NCBI GenBank assembly: GCA_937880175.1
Contig: CALFLO010000017.1
Span: forward strand, 1 to 21,163
Length of the DNA stretch: 21,163 bases
Direction: 5' to 3'
From: an uncultured Gluconobacter sp.
GTDB taxonomy: Bacteria; Pseudomonadota; Alphaproteobacteria; Acetobacterales; Acetobacteraceae
Made by a program: the position numbers and the translations under genes. The notes beneath the pieces were generated by a model, which ran no database searches, was not told where the DNA came from, and worked only from the letters and a program-made list of their open reading frames with translations. Positions 1 through 6,620 of this stretch are shown here, one piece after another (the first letter of the stretch is position 1; the number at the start of each line of letters is the position of its first letter).

Positions 1-30
1 ATCCCGCCGCTCATACCTTGGGAGGAAACG

Positions 31-1824
31 GTGACGGCTGCTGAAAGAGACGCAGAGACAGGCAACAAGGCGCTGAATGGCGCGGAAGTGCTTCTGCGCG
101 TTCTCGATGAAGAGGGTGTGGAGGTCATATTCGGGTATCCGGGTGGGGCTGTCCTTCCGATTTACGATGCCCTTTTCCAGCAGGACCGAATTCGCCATGT
201 GCTTGTCCGCCATGAGCAGGCTGCCGTTCATGCGGCAGAGGCCTATGCGCGTTCGACGGGCAAGGTGGGCGTGGTGCTGGTGACGTCGGGTCCGGGGGCG
301 ACGAATGCCGTGACCGGGCTGGTGGATGCGCTGATGGATTCCATCCCGCTCGTCTGCCTGTCGGGTCAGGTGCCGACCAAGCTGATCGGCAATGACGCGT
401 TCCAGGAAGCTGATACGACGGGCATCACCCGTCCTGCCACCAAGCACAACTACCTCGTGCGGGAGCCGGGCACGCTGGCGCAGACCGTGCGCGAGGCGTT
501 TGAGGTCGCACGTTCTGGCCGTCCGGGGCCGGTTCTGGTGGATCTGCCGAAGGATATCACGGTTGGCAAGGCGCCTCTGACGAAGCCCGCGCTGTCACGC
601 CTGCGGCGTCTGAGCCATCAGGGTGGCCCGGATCCGGAAGCGATCGCGCGCACCATCGAAGTCATGAAGACGGCGAAGCGTCCGCTCTTCTATACGGGCG
701 GTGGCATCATCAATTCCGGGCCGGAAGCGTCGGAGCTGCTGCGTCGTCTGGCGCGCAAAACCGGTTTCCCGGTGACGTCCACGCTGATGGGGCTGGGGGC
801 GTTTCCGTCCCCCGATCCGCAGTTTCTGGGCATGCTGGGCATGCATGGTTCGGTCGAGGCCAACATGGCCACGCATGGCTGTGACCTGCTGATCGCGCTG
901 GGCTCGCGCTTCGATGACCGCGTGACGGGACGTGTGGATGCGTTCTCGCCCGATTCGTTCAAGGTTCACGCCGATATCGACCCGAGCCAGATCGACAAGA
1001 TCGTGCCAGTGGATGTCCGCATTGAAGGTGACGTGCGTGATACGCTCGAAGCCCTTCTCGAAGGCTGGGGCGATACGCCCGCGCCGGACCTGACGGCTTG
1101 GTGGAACCAGATCGCCTCTTGGCGGAGTGTGGACGGGTTCGGCTTCACGCAGGACATGACGCCGTCCGCAATCATCCGGCCCCAGCAGGCGGTTCGCCGT
1201 CTGTATGAGCTGGCGAAGGAAACGGGTCGCGATACGTTCGTTTCGACCGAGGTCGGGCAGCACCAGATGTGGGCCGCCCAGCACTTCCAGTTCGACAAGC
1301 CGAACCGCTGGCTGACATCCGGTGGTCTGGGGACGATGGGCTATGGTCTGCCGGCCGCCGTGGGCGCGCAGGTGGCCCATCCGGACGCGCTGGTGATCGA
1401 TATCGCCGGTGAGGCGTCCACGCTCATGAACATCCAGGAACTGGGGACGATCGCGCAGTATCGCCTGCCGGTGAAGATCTTCATCCTGAACAACCACTAC
1501 ATGGGCATGGTCCGTCAGTGGCAGGAGCTGCTTCACGGGTCGCGCTATTCGCAGTCCTACAGCGAGGCGCTGCCGGACTTCGTTAAGCTCGCCGAAGCCT
1601 TCCATGCGACCGGAATGCGGGCGACGCATATCGGGGAGCTGGATGACGTGATCCGCCGGATGCTGGCGCATGATGGTCCGGTCGTGGCCGATATCTGCGT
1701 GGCCGAGGGCGAGAACTGCTATCCGATGATCCCGTCGGGTGCGGCGCATAACCAGATGCTGCTGGGTCCGGATCAGGATTCCGAAGCGGCGGGACTGACC
1801 GAAGAAGGGAAGATGCTGGTCTGA
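31..1824 (+). CDS. ilvI: Acetolactate synthase large (catalytic) subunit
   Basis: This is the thiamine-diphosphate enzyme that condenses two pyruvates to acetolactate, or pyruvate with 2-ketobutyrate, as the first common step of valine, leucine and isoleucine synthesis. It acts in the cytoplasm with the small subunit encoded next. The GTG start is supported by GGAGG at 21-25, 5 nt upstream. The 597-aa length is normal for the family. The N-terminal Pyr domain carries the catalytic Glu62 in the RHEQAA context. A central FAD/transhydrogenase-like domain covers roughly residues 200-340, followed by a C-terminal PP domain with NN at 487-488 and the VRQWQ segment. The metal-binding motif reads GEAS at 460-463, where GDG/GDA is usual in ThDP enzymes; Glu replaces the usual Asp at 461. 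The stop overlaps the ilvH start (ATGA). Whether it is called ilvB, ilvG or ilvI cannot be settled from sequence; ilvI follows the pairing with ilvH. Confidence 0.95.
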   Translation: MTAAERDAETGNKALNGAEVLLRVLDEEGVEVIFGYPGGAVLPIYDALFQQDRIRHVLVRHEQAAVHAAEAYARSTGKVGVVLVTSGPGATNAVTGLVDALMDSIPLVCLSGQVPTKLIGNDAFQEADTTGITRPATKHNYLVREPGTLAQTVREAFEVARSGRPGPVLVDLPKDITVGKAPLTKPALSRLRRLSHQGGPDPEAIARTIEVMKTAKRPLFYTGGGIINSGPEASELLRRLARKTGFPVTSTLMGLGAFPSPDPQFLGMLGMHGSVEANMATHGCDLLIALGSRFDDRVTGRVDAFSPDSFKVHADIDPSQIDKIVPVDVRIEGDVRDTLEALLEGWGDTPAPDLTAWWNQIASWRSVDGFGFTQDMTPSAIIRPQQAVRRLYELAKETGRDTFVSTEVGQHQMWAAQHFQFDKPNRWLTSGGLGTMGYGLPAAVGAQVAHPDALVIDIAGEASTLMNIQELGTIAQYRLPVKIFILNNHYMGMVRQWQELLHGSRYSQSYSEALPDFVKLAEAFHATGMRATHIGELDDVIRRMLAHDGPVVADICVAEGENCYPMIPSGAAHNQMLLGPDQDSEAAGLTEEGKMLV

Positions 1825-2351
1825 TGACGGAGACTATCCAACATTCGGTCATCTCGGTCCTGATCGAGGACGAGAGTGGCGCGCTGGCCCGTGTGGTGGG
1901 CCTGTTTTCCGGCCGCGGCTACAACATCGAGAGCCTGACGGTGGCGCTGGTGGATGCGGAGCAGAAGCTCTCGCGCATCACCGTGTTGACGTCGGGCACG
2001 CCGATGGTGATCCGGCAGATCAAGGCGCAGCTCAAGCGCCTGATCCCGGTGCATGATGTCTGTGACCTGACGGAAGAAGGCCCCTATGTGGGCCGTGAGC
2101 TTGCGCTGGTGAAGATCGTCTCGTCCGGTGACCGCCGGACGGAGGCCCTGCGCATTGCGGATTCGTTCCGTGCGCGGCCCGTGGATACGACGGCCACGAG
2201 TTTCGTGTTCGAGCTGACGGGGTCTCCCGAGAAGATCGACGCGTTCATCGAGTTGATGCGCCCCCTTGGCCTGGCCGAGGTTTCGCGCACCGGGATTGCC
2301 GCCATCGGGCGCGGTCCTTCAGTGTTTCATCTTAAAAAGGAGCCTGTCTGA
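1824..2351 (+). CDS. ilvH: Acetolactate synthase small (regulatory) subunit
   Basis: This is the regulatory subunit that activates the catalytic subunit and confers valine feedback inhibition. The 175-aa length is typical. The N-terminal ACT domain (about residues 4-80) opens with HSVISVLIEDESGALARV and continues with FSGRGYNIESL, the classic IlvH signature. The C-terminal half (about 85-160) matches the second IlvH/ALS_ss_C domain, with KIVSSGDRR near its start. The ATG overlaps the ilvI stop by 1 nt and its own stop overlaps the ilvC start (TGATG), so translation of the three genes is probably coupled. A purine-rich stretch ending in AAAAAGGAG, just before its own stop codon, serves as the ribosome-binding site for ilvC. 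Confidence 0.95.
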   Translation: MTETIQHSVISVLIEDESGALARVVGLFSGRGYNIESLTVALVDAEQKLSRITVLTSGTPMVIRQIKAQLKRLIPVHDVCDLTEEGPYVGRELALVKIVSSGDRRTEALRIADSFRARPVDTTATSFVFELTGSPEKIDAFIELMRPLGLAEVSRTGIAAIGRGPSVFHLKKEPV

Positions 2352-3370
2352 TGCGGGTGTATTACGATCGCGATGCCGATCTGAATCTGATCAAGAGCAA
2401 GAAAGTCGCGATCATCGGCTATGGCAGCCAGGGTCATGCCCATGCCAACAACCTCAAGGACAGCGGCCTGACGGACATCGTCATCGGCCTGCGTTCCACG
2501 TCTTCCGCCGTGAAGAAGGCTCAGGAAGCCGGTTTCAAGGTGATGGAGCCGGGTGAGGCTGCTGCCTGGGCCGACGTTGTCATGGTCCTGACGCCGGATG
2601 AAGGCCAGGGCGCGCTGTACAAGGAAAGCCTTGAGAAGAACCTGAAGCAGGGTGCGGCCCTCGCGTTCGCTCATGGTCTGTCCATCCACTTCCGCATCAT
2701 CGAAGCCCGTCCCGATCTGGACGTGTTCCTGATCGCGCCGAAGGGCCCGGGCCACACGGTCCGTTCCGAATACCAGCGTGGCGGTGGCGTTCCGTCCCTC
2801 GTGGCCGTGGCGCAGAATGCTTCGGGCAATGCACTCGAGATCGCCCTGTCCTATGCCAGCGCCAATGGCGGCGGCCGTGCAGGCATCATTGAGACGACCT
2901 TCAAGGAAGAAGTCGAAACCGATCTGTTCGGTGAGCAGGCTGTCCTGTGTGGTGGCGTTGTGGACCTGATCCGCGCCGGTTTCGAGACGCTGGTTGAAGG
3001 TGGATACGCGCCGGAAATGGCCTATTTCGAGTGCCTGCACGAGATGAAGCTGATCGTGGACCTGATCTACGAAGGCGGCATCTCCAACATGAACTACTCC
3101 ATCTCCAACACCGCGGAGTATGGCGAGTACGTGACGGGTCCGCGCATCATCACGCCGGAAACCAAGGCCGAGATGAAGCGCGTCCTGACGGACATTCAGG
3201 ACGGCACGTTCGTTCGCAACTTCATCCTTGAGAACCAGTCCGGTGGCGTTGGCTTCAAGGCCATCCGCGCCCGCAACGATGCGCACCAGATCGAAAAGAC
3301 CGGTGAGAAGCTGCGTGCGATGATGCCGTGGATTGCCAAGGGCAAGCTGGTCGACAAGACCAAGAACTGA
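2351..3370 (+). CDS. ilvC: Ketol-acid reductoisomerase
   Basis: The enzyme isomerises and reduces acetolactate (or acetohydroxybutyrate) to the dihydroxy acid with NADPH and Mg2+, the second common step of branched-chain amino acid synthesis. The 339-aa length is that of class I (short) KARI. The Rossmann motif GYGSQG is at residues 23-28. The following loop GLRSTSSAVKKA has Arg and Ser residues, as in NADPH-preferring enzymes. Active-site residues expected for the family are visible: His108 (AHG), Lys131 (APKGPGH), Asp191 and Glu195 (ETDLFGEQ). The C-terminal knotted helical domain begins near residue 183. The gene is third in the ilvIHC operon; its ATG shares one base with the ilvH stop, with AAAAAGGAG as the ribosome-binding site. 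Confidence 0.97.
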   Translation: MRVYYDRDADLNLIKSKKVAIIGYGSQGHAHANNLKDSGLTDIVIGLRSTSSAVKKAQEAGFKVMEPGEAAAWADVVMVLTPDEGQGALYKESLEKNLKQGAALAFAHGLSIHFRIIEARPDLDVFLIAPKGPGHTVRSEYQRGGGVPSLVAVAQNASGNALEIALSYASANGGGRAGIIETTFKEEVETDLFGEQAVLCGGVVDLIRAGFETLVEGGYAPEMAYFECLHEMKLIVDLIYEGGISNMNYSISNTAEYGEYVTGPRIITPETKAEMKRVLTDIQDGTFVRNFILENQSGGVGFKAIRARNDAHQIEKTGEKLRAMMPWIAKGKLVDKTKN

Positions 3371-3430
3371 TCAGGCGGTTCTGAAGGGGCGGATTCGCTC
3401 CTGCGGGACGGGAAGCGTCGTGCTTCTGTC

Positions 3431-3475
3431 GGGCGTCGGGATTTCCGGGATTCGTTTCCCGGAGATCCGGCGCCC
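3431..3475 (+). terminator. Long stem-loop downstream of ilvC (no U tract)
   Basis: An inverted repeat starts 60 nt after the ilvC stop. The inner stem is 12 bp (3439-3450 with 3457-3468, one G-U pair) around the loop TTCGTT. It is extended by a 5-bp outer stem (GGGCG 3431-3435 with CGCCC 3471-3475) after a small irregularity. There is no run of T after it, so it is not a classic intrinsic terminator. Its position fits an mRNA 3'-end stabilising or Rho-assisted end for the ilvIHC transcript; that role is inferred. Confidence 0.5.
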
Positions 3476-3496
3476 GAACTGTATGCGGGGTTCGGG
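3473..3496 (+). other. Second hairpin competing with the ilvC-trailing stem-loop
   Basis: CCCGAAC (3473-3479) pairs with GTTCGGG (3490-3496) around a 10-nt loop. Its 5' arm reuses the CCC at 3473-3475 that closes the outer stem of the larger hairpin, so the two cannot both form completely. It is followed by ATTTG and not a real U tract. No known motif is recognised here. Confidence 0.35.
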
Positions 3497-3616
3497 ATTT
3501 GTGAAATTTCCGCGCTTCAGCCCTGTGTTCAGGAAAGGGAAAATCCGTTTCTCATGCAGTGAGGACATGGGGCGGGGGAGATATGTGACATATTGGGGAA
3601 TCACCCCATAAAGTGC

Positions 3617-3645
3617 TTGCATCAGGGGGGAGGGGCCGCTAACTA
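3617..3645 (+). promoter_or_regulatory. Weak sigma-70-like promoter candidate for speD
   Basis: In the 340-nt gap between ilvC and speD, TTGCAT (3617-3622) and TAACTA (3640-3645) are spaced by 17 nt and would start transcription about 60 nt before speD. Both hexamers match the consensus poorly. The small inverted repeat GCTA-AC-TAGC (3638-3647) overlaps the -10 position. The rest of the gap holds the stem-loops listed separately, a TGGGG/CCCCA hairpin near 3594-3608, and GGGCA-TTTT-TGCCC (3666-3679) in the leader. No open reading frame here is convincing. Confidence 0.25.
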
Positions 3646-3710
3646 GCGCGCTTCCTGGCCCAAGGGGGCATTTTTGCCCAACAGGCTGTCTACTGGTTTG
3701 GGGGTACGTG

Positions 3711-4190
3711 ATGAACGCACTTGCTCAACTGGGGATGGTATCGGAACTCCCGAGAGATATCCAGAACAGCGCAGCTCACCTCGTTGAGGAGGAGCGCAAG
3801 GATTACTTCATTGAGCGTGATGGCGAGCGTTATGCTGGCAATCATCTGCTGATCGACTTCTGGGACGCCCGGAATCTCGATGATCCGCTGCGGATCGATG
3901 AAACGCTGTGCGAAGCTGCTGTTGCGGCTGGCGCAACGATCCTGCACAGCCATTTCCACCACTTCACGCCCAATGGCGGCGTGTCTGGCGTGATCGTGCT
4001 GGCGGAAAGCCATATCTCGATCCATACGTGGCCGGAACGGAATTATGCAGCCGTGGACGTGTTCATGTGCGGCGCATGTGATCCGAACCTGTCGATTCCG
4101 GTGATGCAGCGCCTGTTCCAGGCCGGCCGGATCGAGGTCGACGCCGTAAGGCGTGGCCGCGTGCAGGACAAGGCCGTCAAGGCAGCCTGA
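3711..4190 (+). CDS. speD: S-adenosylmethionine decarboxylase proenzyme
   Basis: The protein decarboxylates S-adenosylmethionine, giving the aminopropyl donor for spermidine synthase (next gene). The 159-aa length fits the small bacterial/archaeal pyruvoyl class. The self-cleavage site lies in LAES-HISIHTWPE: processing between Glu99 and Ser100 would turn Ser100 into the pyruvoyl cofactor. His105 and Cys120 are in the positions expected for processing and catalysis. Tandem start codons GTG (3708) and ATG (3711) are both in frame. ATG is preferred because GGGGG at 3700-3704 is then 6 nt upstream. The gene is followed at once by a strong terminator, so it may be transcribed alone. Confidence 0.95.
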   Translation: MNALAQLGMVSELPRDIQNSAAHLVEEERKDYFIERDGERYAGNHLLIDFWDARNLDDPLRIDETLCEAAVAAGATILHSHFHHFTPNGGVSGVIVLAESHISIHTWPERNYAAVDVFMCGACDPNLSIPVMQRLFQAGRIEVDAVRRGRVQDKAVKAA

Positions 4191-4197
4191 ACTGACC

Positions 4198-4225
4198 AAA
4201 GGGCCGGATGAAACCGGCCCTTTTT
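4198..4225 (+). terminator. Intrinsic terminator after speD
   Basis: AAAGGGCCGG (4198-4207) pairs with CCGGCCCTTT (4214-4223) around the loop ATGAAA, and the T run reaches 4225. This is a textbook Rho-independent terminator, 8 nt after the speD stop. It lies between speD and speE, so speE expression needs read-through or its own promoter. Confidence 0.9.
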
Positions 4226-4255
4226 CAATACAATCCGACAAGGAAACGATGATCC

Positions 4256-5128
4256 ATGGCTGAAACATGGCTCAACGAGACCCTGTACCCGGACTGGGGA
4301 CAGCGCTTTCTCGTTACGCGTGAGCTCGCACGGGTAAAATCCGACTTCCAGAATGTGGTGGTGTTTGAAAGCTCCAGCCACGGCCGCGTGCTGGTTCTGG
4401 ATGGTGTCATCCAGATCACCGAGCGTGACGAGTTCGTCTATCAGGAAATGCTGACGCATGTGCCGCTTCTGGCGCATCCCTGTGCGAAGCGCGTGCTGAT
4501 CATCGGTGCGGGTGACGGCGGCGTTCTGCGTCGCGTCCTGCAGCATGAGACGGTCGAAAAGGCTGTCATGGTCGAGATCGACGGTGCGGTGATCGAACTG
4601 TCCAAGCAGTATCTGCCGAACATTGCCGGTGATGCCTGGAATGACCCGCGGGCCGAAGTCATCGTCGGCGACGGCATCGACTATGTTTTGAAGGCGGCTG
4701 ATGGCTCGTTCGATGTGATCATCGTCGACAGCACCGATCCGATCGGTGTGGGCGAAGTGCTGTTTACGGACGAGTTCTACAGCAACTGCGCGCGCATCCT
4801 GTCGGCTGAAGGGCTGATCGTGAACCAGTGTGGCGTGCCGTTCATGCAGGCGGATGAGCTGCATGAGACGAGCCTGCGTCGTGCGAAGTTCTTCCCGCAT
4901 GTCGGCGCTTATGTGGCCGCTGTTCCGACCTATGTCGGCGGGTTCATGACGCTGGGTGTGGCCTCCAAGGGTCAGGCACCGAACACGCAGACGGTCGAGC
5001 AGATCCGTGCCCGTGCGGACGCTGCGAAGATCGTGGGCACGACGCGCTATTGGACGCCGGAAATCCATGTCGGCTCGTTCAATCTGCCGCCCTATATTGC
5101 CGAGCATCTTCCCAAAACCGGAAAATGA
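4256..5128 (+). CDS. speE: Spermidine synthase (polyamine aminopropyltransferase)
   Basis: The enzyme transfers the aminopropyl group from decarboxylated SAM (product of SpeD) to putrescine to give spermidine. The 290-aa length is normal. The N-terminal beta domain carries DGVIQITERDEFVYQEML (about 49-66), a family signature. The Rossmann motif GAGDGG is at 84-89, and Asp158 and Asp161 in VDSTDP match the catalytic/substrate-binding aspartates. Start: ATG 4256, preceded by AAGGA at 4240-4244, 11 nt away, which is a somewhat long spacing. A nearer ATG at 4249 is out of frame. The gene is convergent with the marR-type gene; a GC-rich hairpin lies between them. Confidence 0.95.
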   Translation: MAETWLNETLYPDWGQRFLVTRELARVKSDFQNVVVFESSSHGRVLVLDGVIQITERDEFVYQEMLTHVPLLAHPCAKRVLIIGAGDGGVLRRVLQHETVEKAVMVEIDGAVIELSKQYLPNIAGDAWNDPRAEVIVGDGIDYVLKAADGSFDVIIVDSTDPIGVGEVLFTDEFYSNCARILSAEGLIVNQCGVPFMQADELHETSLRRAKFFPHVGAYVAAVPTYVGGFMTLGVASKGQAPNTQTVEQIRARADAAKIVGTTRYWTPEIHVGSFNLPPYIAEHLPKTGK

Positions 5129-5134
5129 TCGTGC

Positions 5135-5161
5135 GCCTGCCCCTTCGTTAATGGGGCAGGC
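5135..5161. terminator. Stem-loop between convergent speE and marR-type gene
   Basis: GCCTGCCCC (5135-5143) pairs perfectly with GGGGCAGGC (5153-5161) around a 9-nt loop. It lies in the 35-nt space between the two convergent stop codons. Neither side has a strong T run. A bidirectional transcription end is the likeliest role, by position. Confidence 0.55.
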
Positions 5162-5163
5162 AG

Positions 5164-5592
5164 CTACAGCTGCTCTTTCAGGCTGCTGTTGATCCGTTCC
5201 AGAAGTGTTACGAGAATATCGCGTTCGAGGGGTGTAAACCCCTTGAGTGCTATGTCGGTTAAATGTTCCATAACGGGAACGATATTCCGGCTTTTCCGCT
5301 GACCGTCCGGTGTCAGTGTGACCAGTGTGCTGCGACGGTCTGTCGGGTCTGGTTCGCGCTGGATCAGGCCGTCGCGCTCCATCCGGGCGAGAAGTGTCGT
5401 CATGCCTGGCTGTTCGATATCCGCAAAATCCGCGAGGGCTTTCTGATTGAGGGTCTGTCCGTCCTGCAAAGCCTGCAGCACAGGAAGCTGACCGATCCGC
5501 AGGCCTGTCTTTTTGAGTTCGCGTTCCAGCAGGAGCGTGAAGAGCCTGGTGTTGCGCGTGGTCAGGGCGCTGAGCGGGGAAGGGGTAGTCAT
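5164..5592 (-). CDS. MarR-family transcriptional regulator
   Basis: This is a winged-helix DNA-binding dimer of the MarR family, usually a repressor released by small aromatic or oxidant ligands. The recognition-helix region is LADFADIEQPGMTTLLARMERDGLI (about 53-77). The wing signature DRRSTLVTLT follows at 85-94, and flanking helices form the dimer interface. The reading frame opens further upstream at 5625, but that ATG lies inside a perfect palindrome, the likely operator. I therefore choose the downstream ATG at 5592 (142 aa), preceded by a modest GGAA 5 nt upstream. A 153-aa form cannot be excluded. The targets are unknown; autoregulation is suggested by the operator, and the nearby ABM/DUF333 pair on the same strand is upstream, not downstream. 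Confidence 0.88.
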   Translation of the reverse strand: MTTPSPLSALTTRNTRLFTLLLERELKKTGLRIGQLPVLQALQDGQTLNQKALADFADIEQPGMTTLLARMERDGLIQREPDPTDRRSTLVTLTPDGQRKSRNIVPVMEHLTDIALKGFTPLERDILVTLLERINSSLKEQL

Positions 5593-5617
5593 GCGGATTC
5601 CGGGGAACGTGTGGATA

Positions 5618-5641
5618 GAATACATAACATGTTATGTATTC
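5618..5641. promoter_or_regulatory. Perfect 24-bp palindrome, probable MarR operator
   Basis: GAATACATAACA (5618-5629) is followed immediately by its exact reverse complement (5630-5641). It is AT-rich in a GC-rich setting and lies 25 nt upstream of the chosen start of the marR-type gene. MarR dimers bind AT-rich palindromes of about this size at their own promoters, so an autoregulatory operator is the natural reading. The promoter probably overlaps it. Direct binding is inferred. Confidence 0.7.
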
Positions 5642-5649
5642 AGATAATG

Positions 5650-5683
5650 AAAAACCCGGCGGCTCCGTTCGGGCCTGACCGGG
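5650..5683 (-). terminator. Terminator of the ABM-lipoprotein operon
   Basis: On the minus strand, CCCGG (5683-5679) pairs with CCGGG (5659-5655). Inside this, a GGC/GCC element forms a second stem, and a run of five T follows (plus-strand A5650-A5654). It sits just after the stop of the DUF333 lipoprotein gene and upstream of the marR operator, separating the two units. Confidence 0.6.
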
Positions 5684-5691
5684 CTGGAAAA

Positions 5692-5973
5692 TCAGGGCTT
5701 CATGGCGCCGAGAGGGGCGACGCAGCGGTGGTCGCGGTAGAGTGTCCACTCATCGCAGACCTGATTGGGCGGGAGGGTGCAGATGCCGGTTTCGCCACCA
5801 GCGGTCCGGACATCGCCGTGGCGGCCACCCTGCTGCGTGCAGTAAACGCTGGCGGGGTTGGGGATGCCGATCAGGCGCTGGCGGGGATTGTGCTGCGGGT
5901 GTGAGGCACAGGCGGACACCGTGCCGCACAGCAGGGTAATGGCGAGGAGGCGTTTCGTGCTTGAAAGATGCAT
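5692..5973 (-). CDS. DUF333-domain lipoprotein
   Basis: This is a small secreted lipoprotein of 93 residues. The signal peptide has basic residues (KR) at 7-8, a hydrophobic core LLAITLLCGTV, and the lipobox VSAC with Cys22 as the lipidated residue, so membrane anchoring in the envelope is expected. The mature part carries NPASVYC...GG...GETGICTLP...CDEWTLYR, the pattern of the DUF333 family (YoaF-like, sometimes labelled putative hemolysin). Four cysteines in the mature part (including C45, C65 and C73) may form disulfides. Its function is not known. It starts 3 nt after the stop of the ABM protein gene and has no clear Shine-Dalgarno, so it is probably translationally coupled to it. Confidence 0.82.
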   Translation of the reverse strand: MHLSSTKRLLAITLLCGTVSACASHPQHNPRQRLIGIPNPASVYCTQQGGRHGDVRTAGGETGICTLPPNQVCDEWTLYRDHRCVAPLGAMKP

Positions 5974-5976
5974 TGC

Positions 5977-6279
5977 TCAGGGAGCCCTTTTCTTCAGGAA
6001 GCGGACGCTGCGTTCCTTGATGTCCAGCTCTTTTACAGCTTTTGCAAACACCCCGAAATGCGGGGTCTTGAGGTGCTCTTCGAAGGCCGCGCGGTCGGTA
6101 TAGACTTCCACGAGAATGACGGTGTCGGCTTCCGTCTCGGGGGAGAGAACCGTGAAGCTGTGGCAGCCGGATTCGTCGGCGACGGAGCGCTCGCTGTCAT
6201 AGGCGCAGGCGGCGAGGAATTTCTCATAGGTTGCGGGTGTGGTCTCGAATTCGGCAATGACCGTCAGTTCACCAGCCAT
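5977..6279 (-). CDS. ABM-domain protein (putative quinol monooxygenase, YgiN-like)
   Basis: This 100-residue single-domain protein belongs to the antibiotic biosynthesis monooxygenase (ABM) dimeric alpha/beta-barrel superfamily. Typical features are the beta strand LTVIAEFETTPATYEKFLAA, the ESGCHSFTVL segment with EADTVILVEVYTDRAAFEEHLKTPHF, and the C-terminal strand. Members range from true quinol monooxygenases to proteins of unknown chemistry, so the substrate cannot be given. The start at 6279 is supported by AAAGGAG ending about 6 nt upstream on the minus strand. It is the first gene of a two-gene unit with the DUF333 lipoprotein, and it is divergent from the glycine-cleavage operon. Confidence 0.85.
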   Translation of the reverse strand: MAGELTVIAEFETTPATYEKFLAACAYDSERSVADESGCHSFTVLSPETEADTVILVEVYTDRAAFEEHLKTPHFGVFAKAVKELDIKERSVRFLKKRAP

Positions 6280-6337
6280 GATGTTCTCCTTTGCGTGTTA
6301 CGGGGCAAAAGACCCAACGCATGAGCGATCGTAACGA

Positions 6338-6366
6338 TTGCGGAGTTTTTCGGAAACTGGCAGGAT
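6338..6366 (+). promoter_or_regulatory. Candidate promoter of the gcv riboswitch transcript
   Basis: TTGCGG (6338-6343) and CAGGAT (6361-6366) are separated by 17 nt. They match the consensus at 3 of 6 positions each. The predicted start, near 6373, falls just before the first riboswitch aptamer, and that position is the main support. Confidence 0.3.
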
Positions 6367-6377
6367 CGCGGGGACCG

Positions 6378-6533
6378 ACACGGGAGAGACCAGCCGTCAG
6401 GCTGGCGCCGAAGGAGCAACCGCCCCGGAAACTCTCAGGCCAAAGGACCGAGGCGGTCAGGACATTCTGGAGAGAGGTGCGCTTTGACGCATCCGCCGAC
6501 GGGATAGCGATCTCAGGCGAAAGGACAGAAGGG
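6378..6533 (+). promoter_or_regulatory. Tandem glycine riboswitch upstream of gcvT
   Basis: Two successive glycine-aptamer cores are visible. Aptamer 1 (about 6381-6450) has GGGAGAGACC, a hairpin CCAGCC-GTCA-GGCTGG (6390-6405), GCCGAAGGAGCAA, ACTCTCAGGC and CAAAGGACC. Aptamer 2 (about 6462-6530) has TCTGGAGAGAG, a variable hairpin closed by TGCG/CGCA, GCCGACGGGATA, GATCTCAGGC and GAAAGGACAGAA. The short linker between them (about 6451-6461) is typical of the class. The element precedes glycine cleavage genes, the usual target, where glycine binding turns expression on. The long open frame beginning at 6291 runs through it and is not coding there. Confidence 0.95.
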
Positions 6534-6545
6534 GCGACGTTTTTT

Positions 6546-6570
6546 CCGGCCCGTTTTGCGCGGGAGCCGG
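6546..6570 (+). other. Hairpin in the riboswitch expression-platform region
   Basis: CCGGC (6546-6550) pairs with GCCGG (6566-6570), with two more C-G pairs inside (C6551-G6564, C6552-G6563). It follows a run of six T (6540-6545) and lies 50 nt before gcvT. A second run of six T (6612-6617) lies just before the gcvT start. These are candidate parts of the switch; I cannot identify a convincing terminator or anti-terminator pair. Confidence 0.35.
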
Positions 6571-6620
6571 AGGCGTCTGCATCTTCACGTCTTGAGATAG
6601 AATGGACCGGGTTTTTTCGT

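Noticed and set aside
4043..5749. 568-codon minus-strand frame across speD, speE and the marR-type gene
   Set aside because: It overlaps three recognised genes and shows no domain; it is a shadow frame of GC-rich coding DNA.
6291..6620. N-terminal 110-codon extension of gcvT in the same frame
   Set aside because: This stretch is the glycine riboswitch and its downstream leader; the family N-terminus begins at the ATG 6621.
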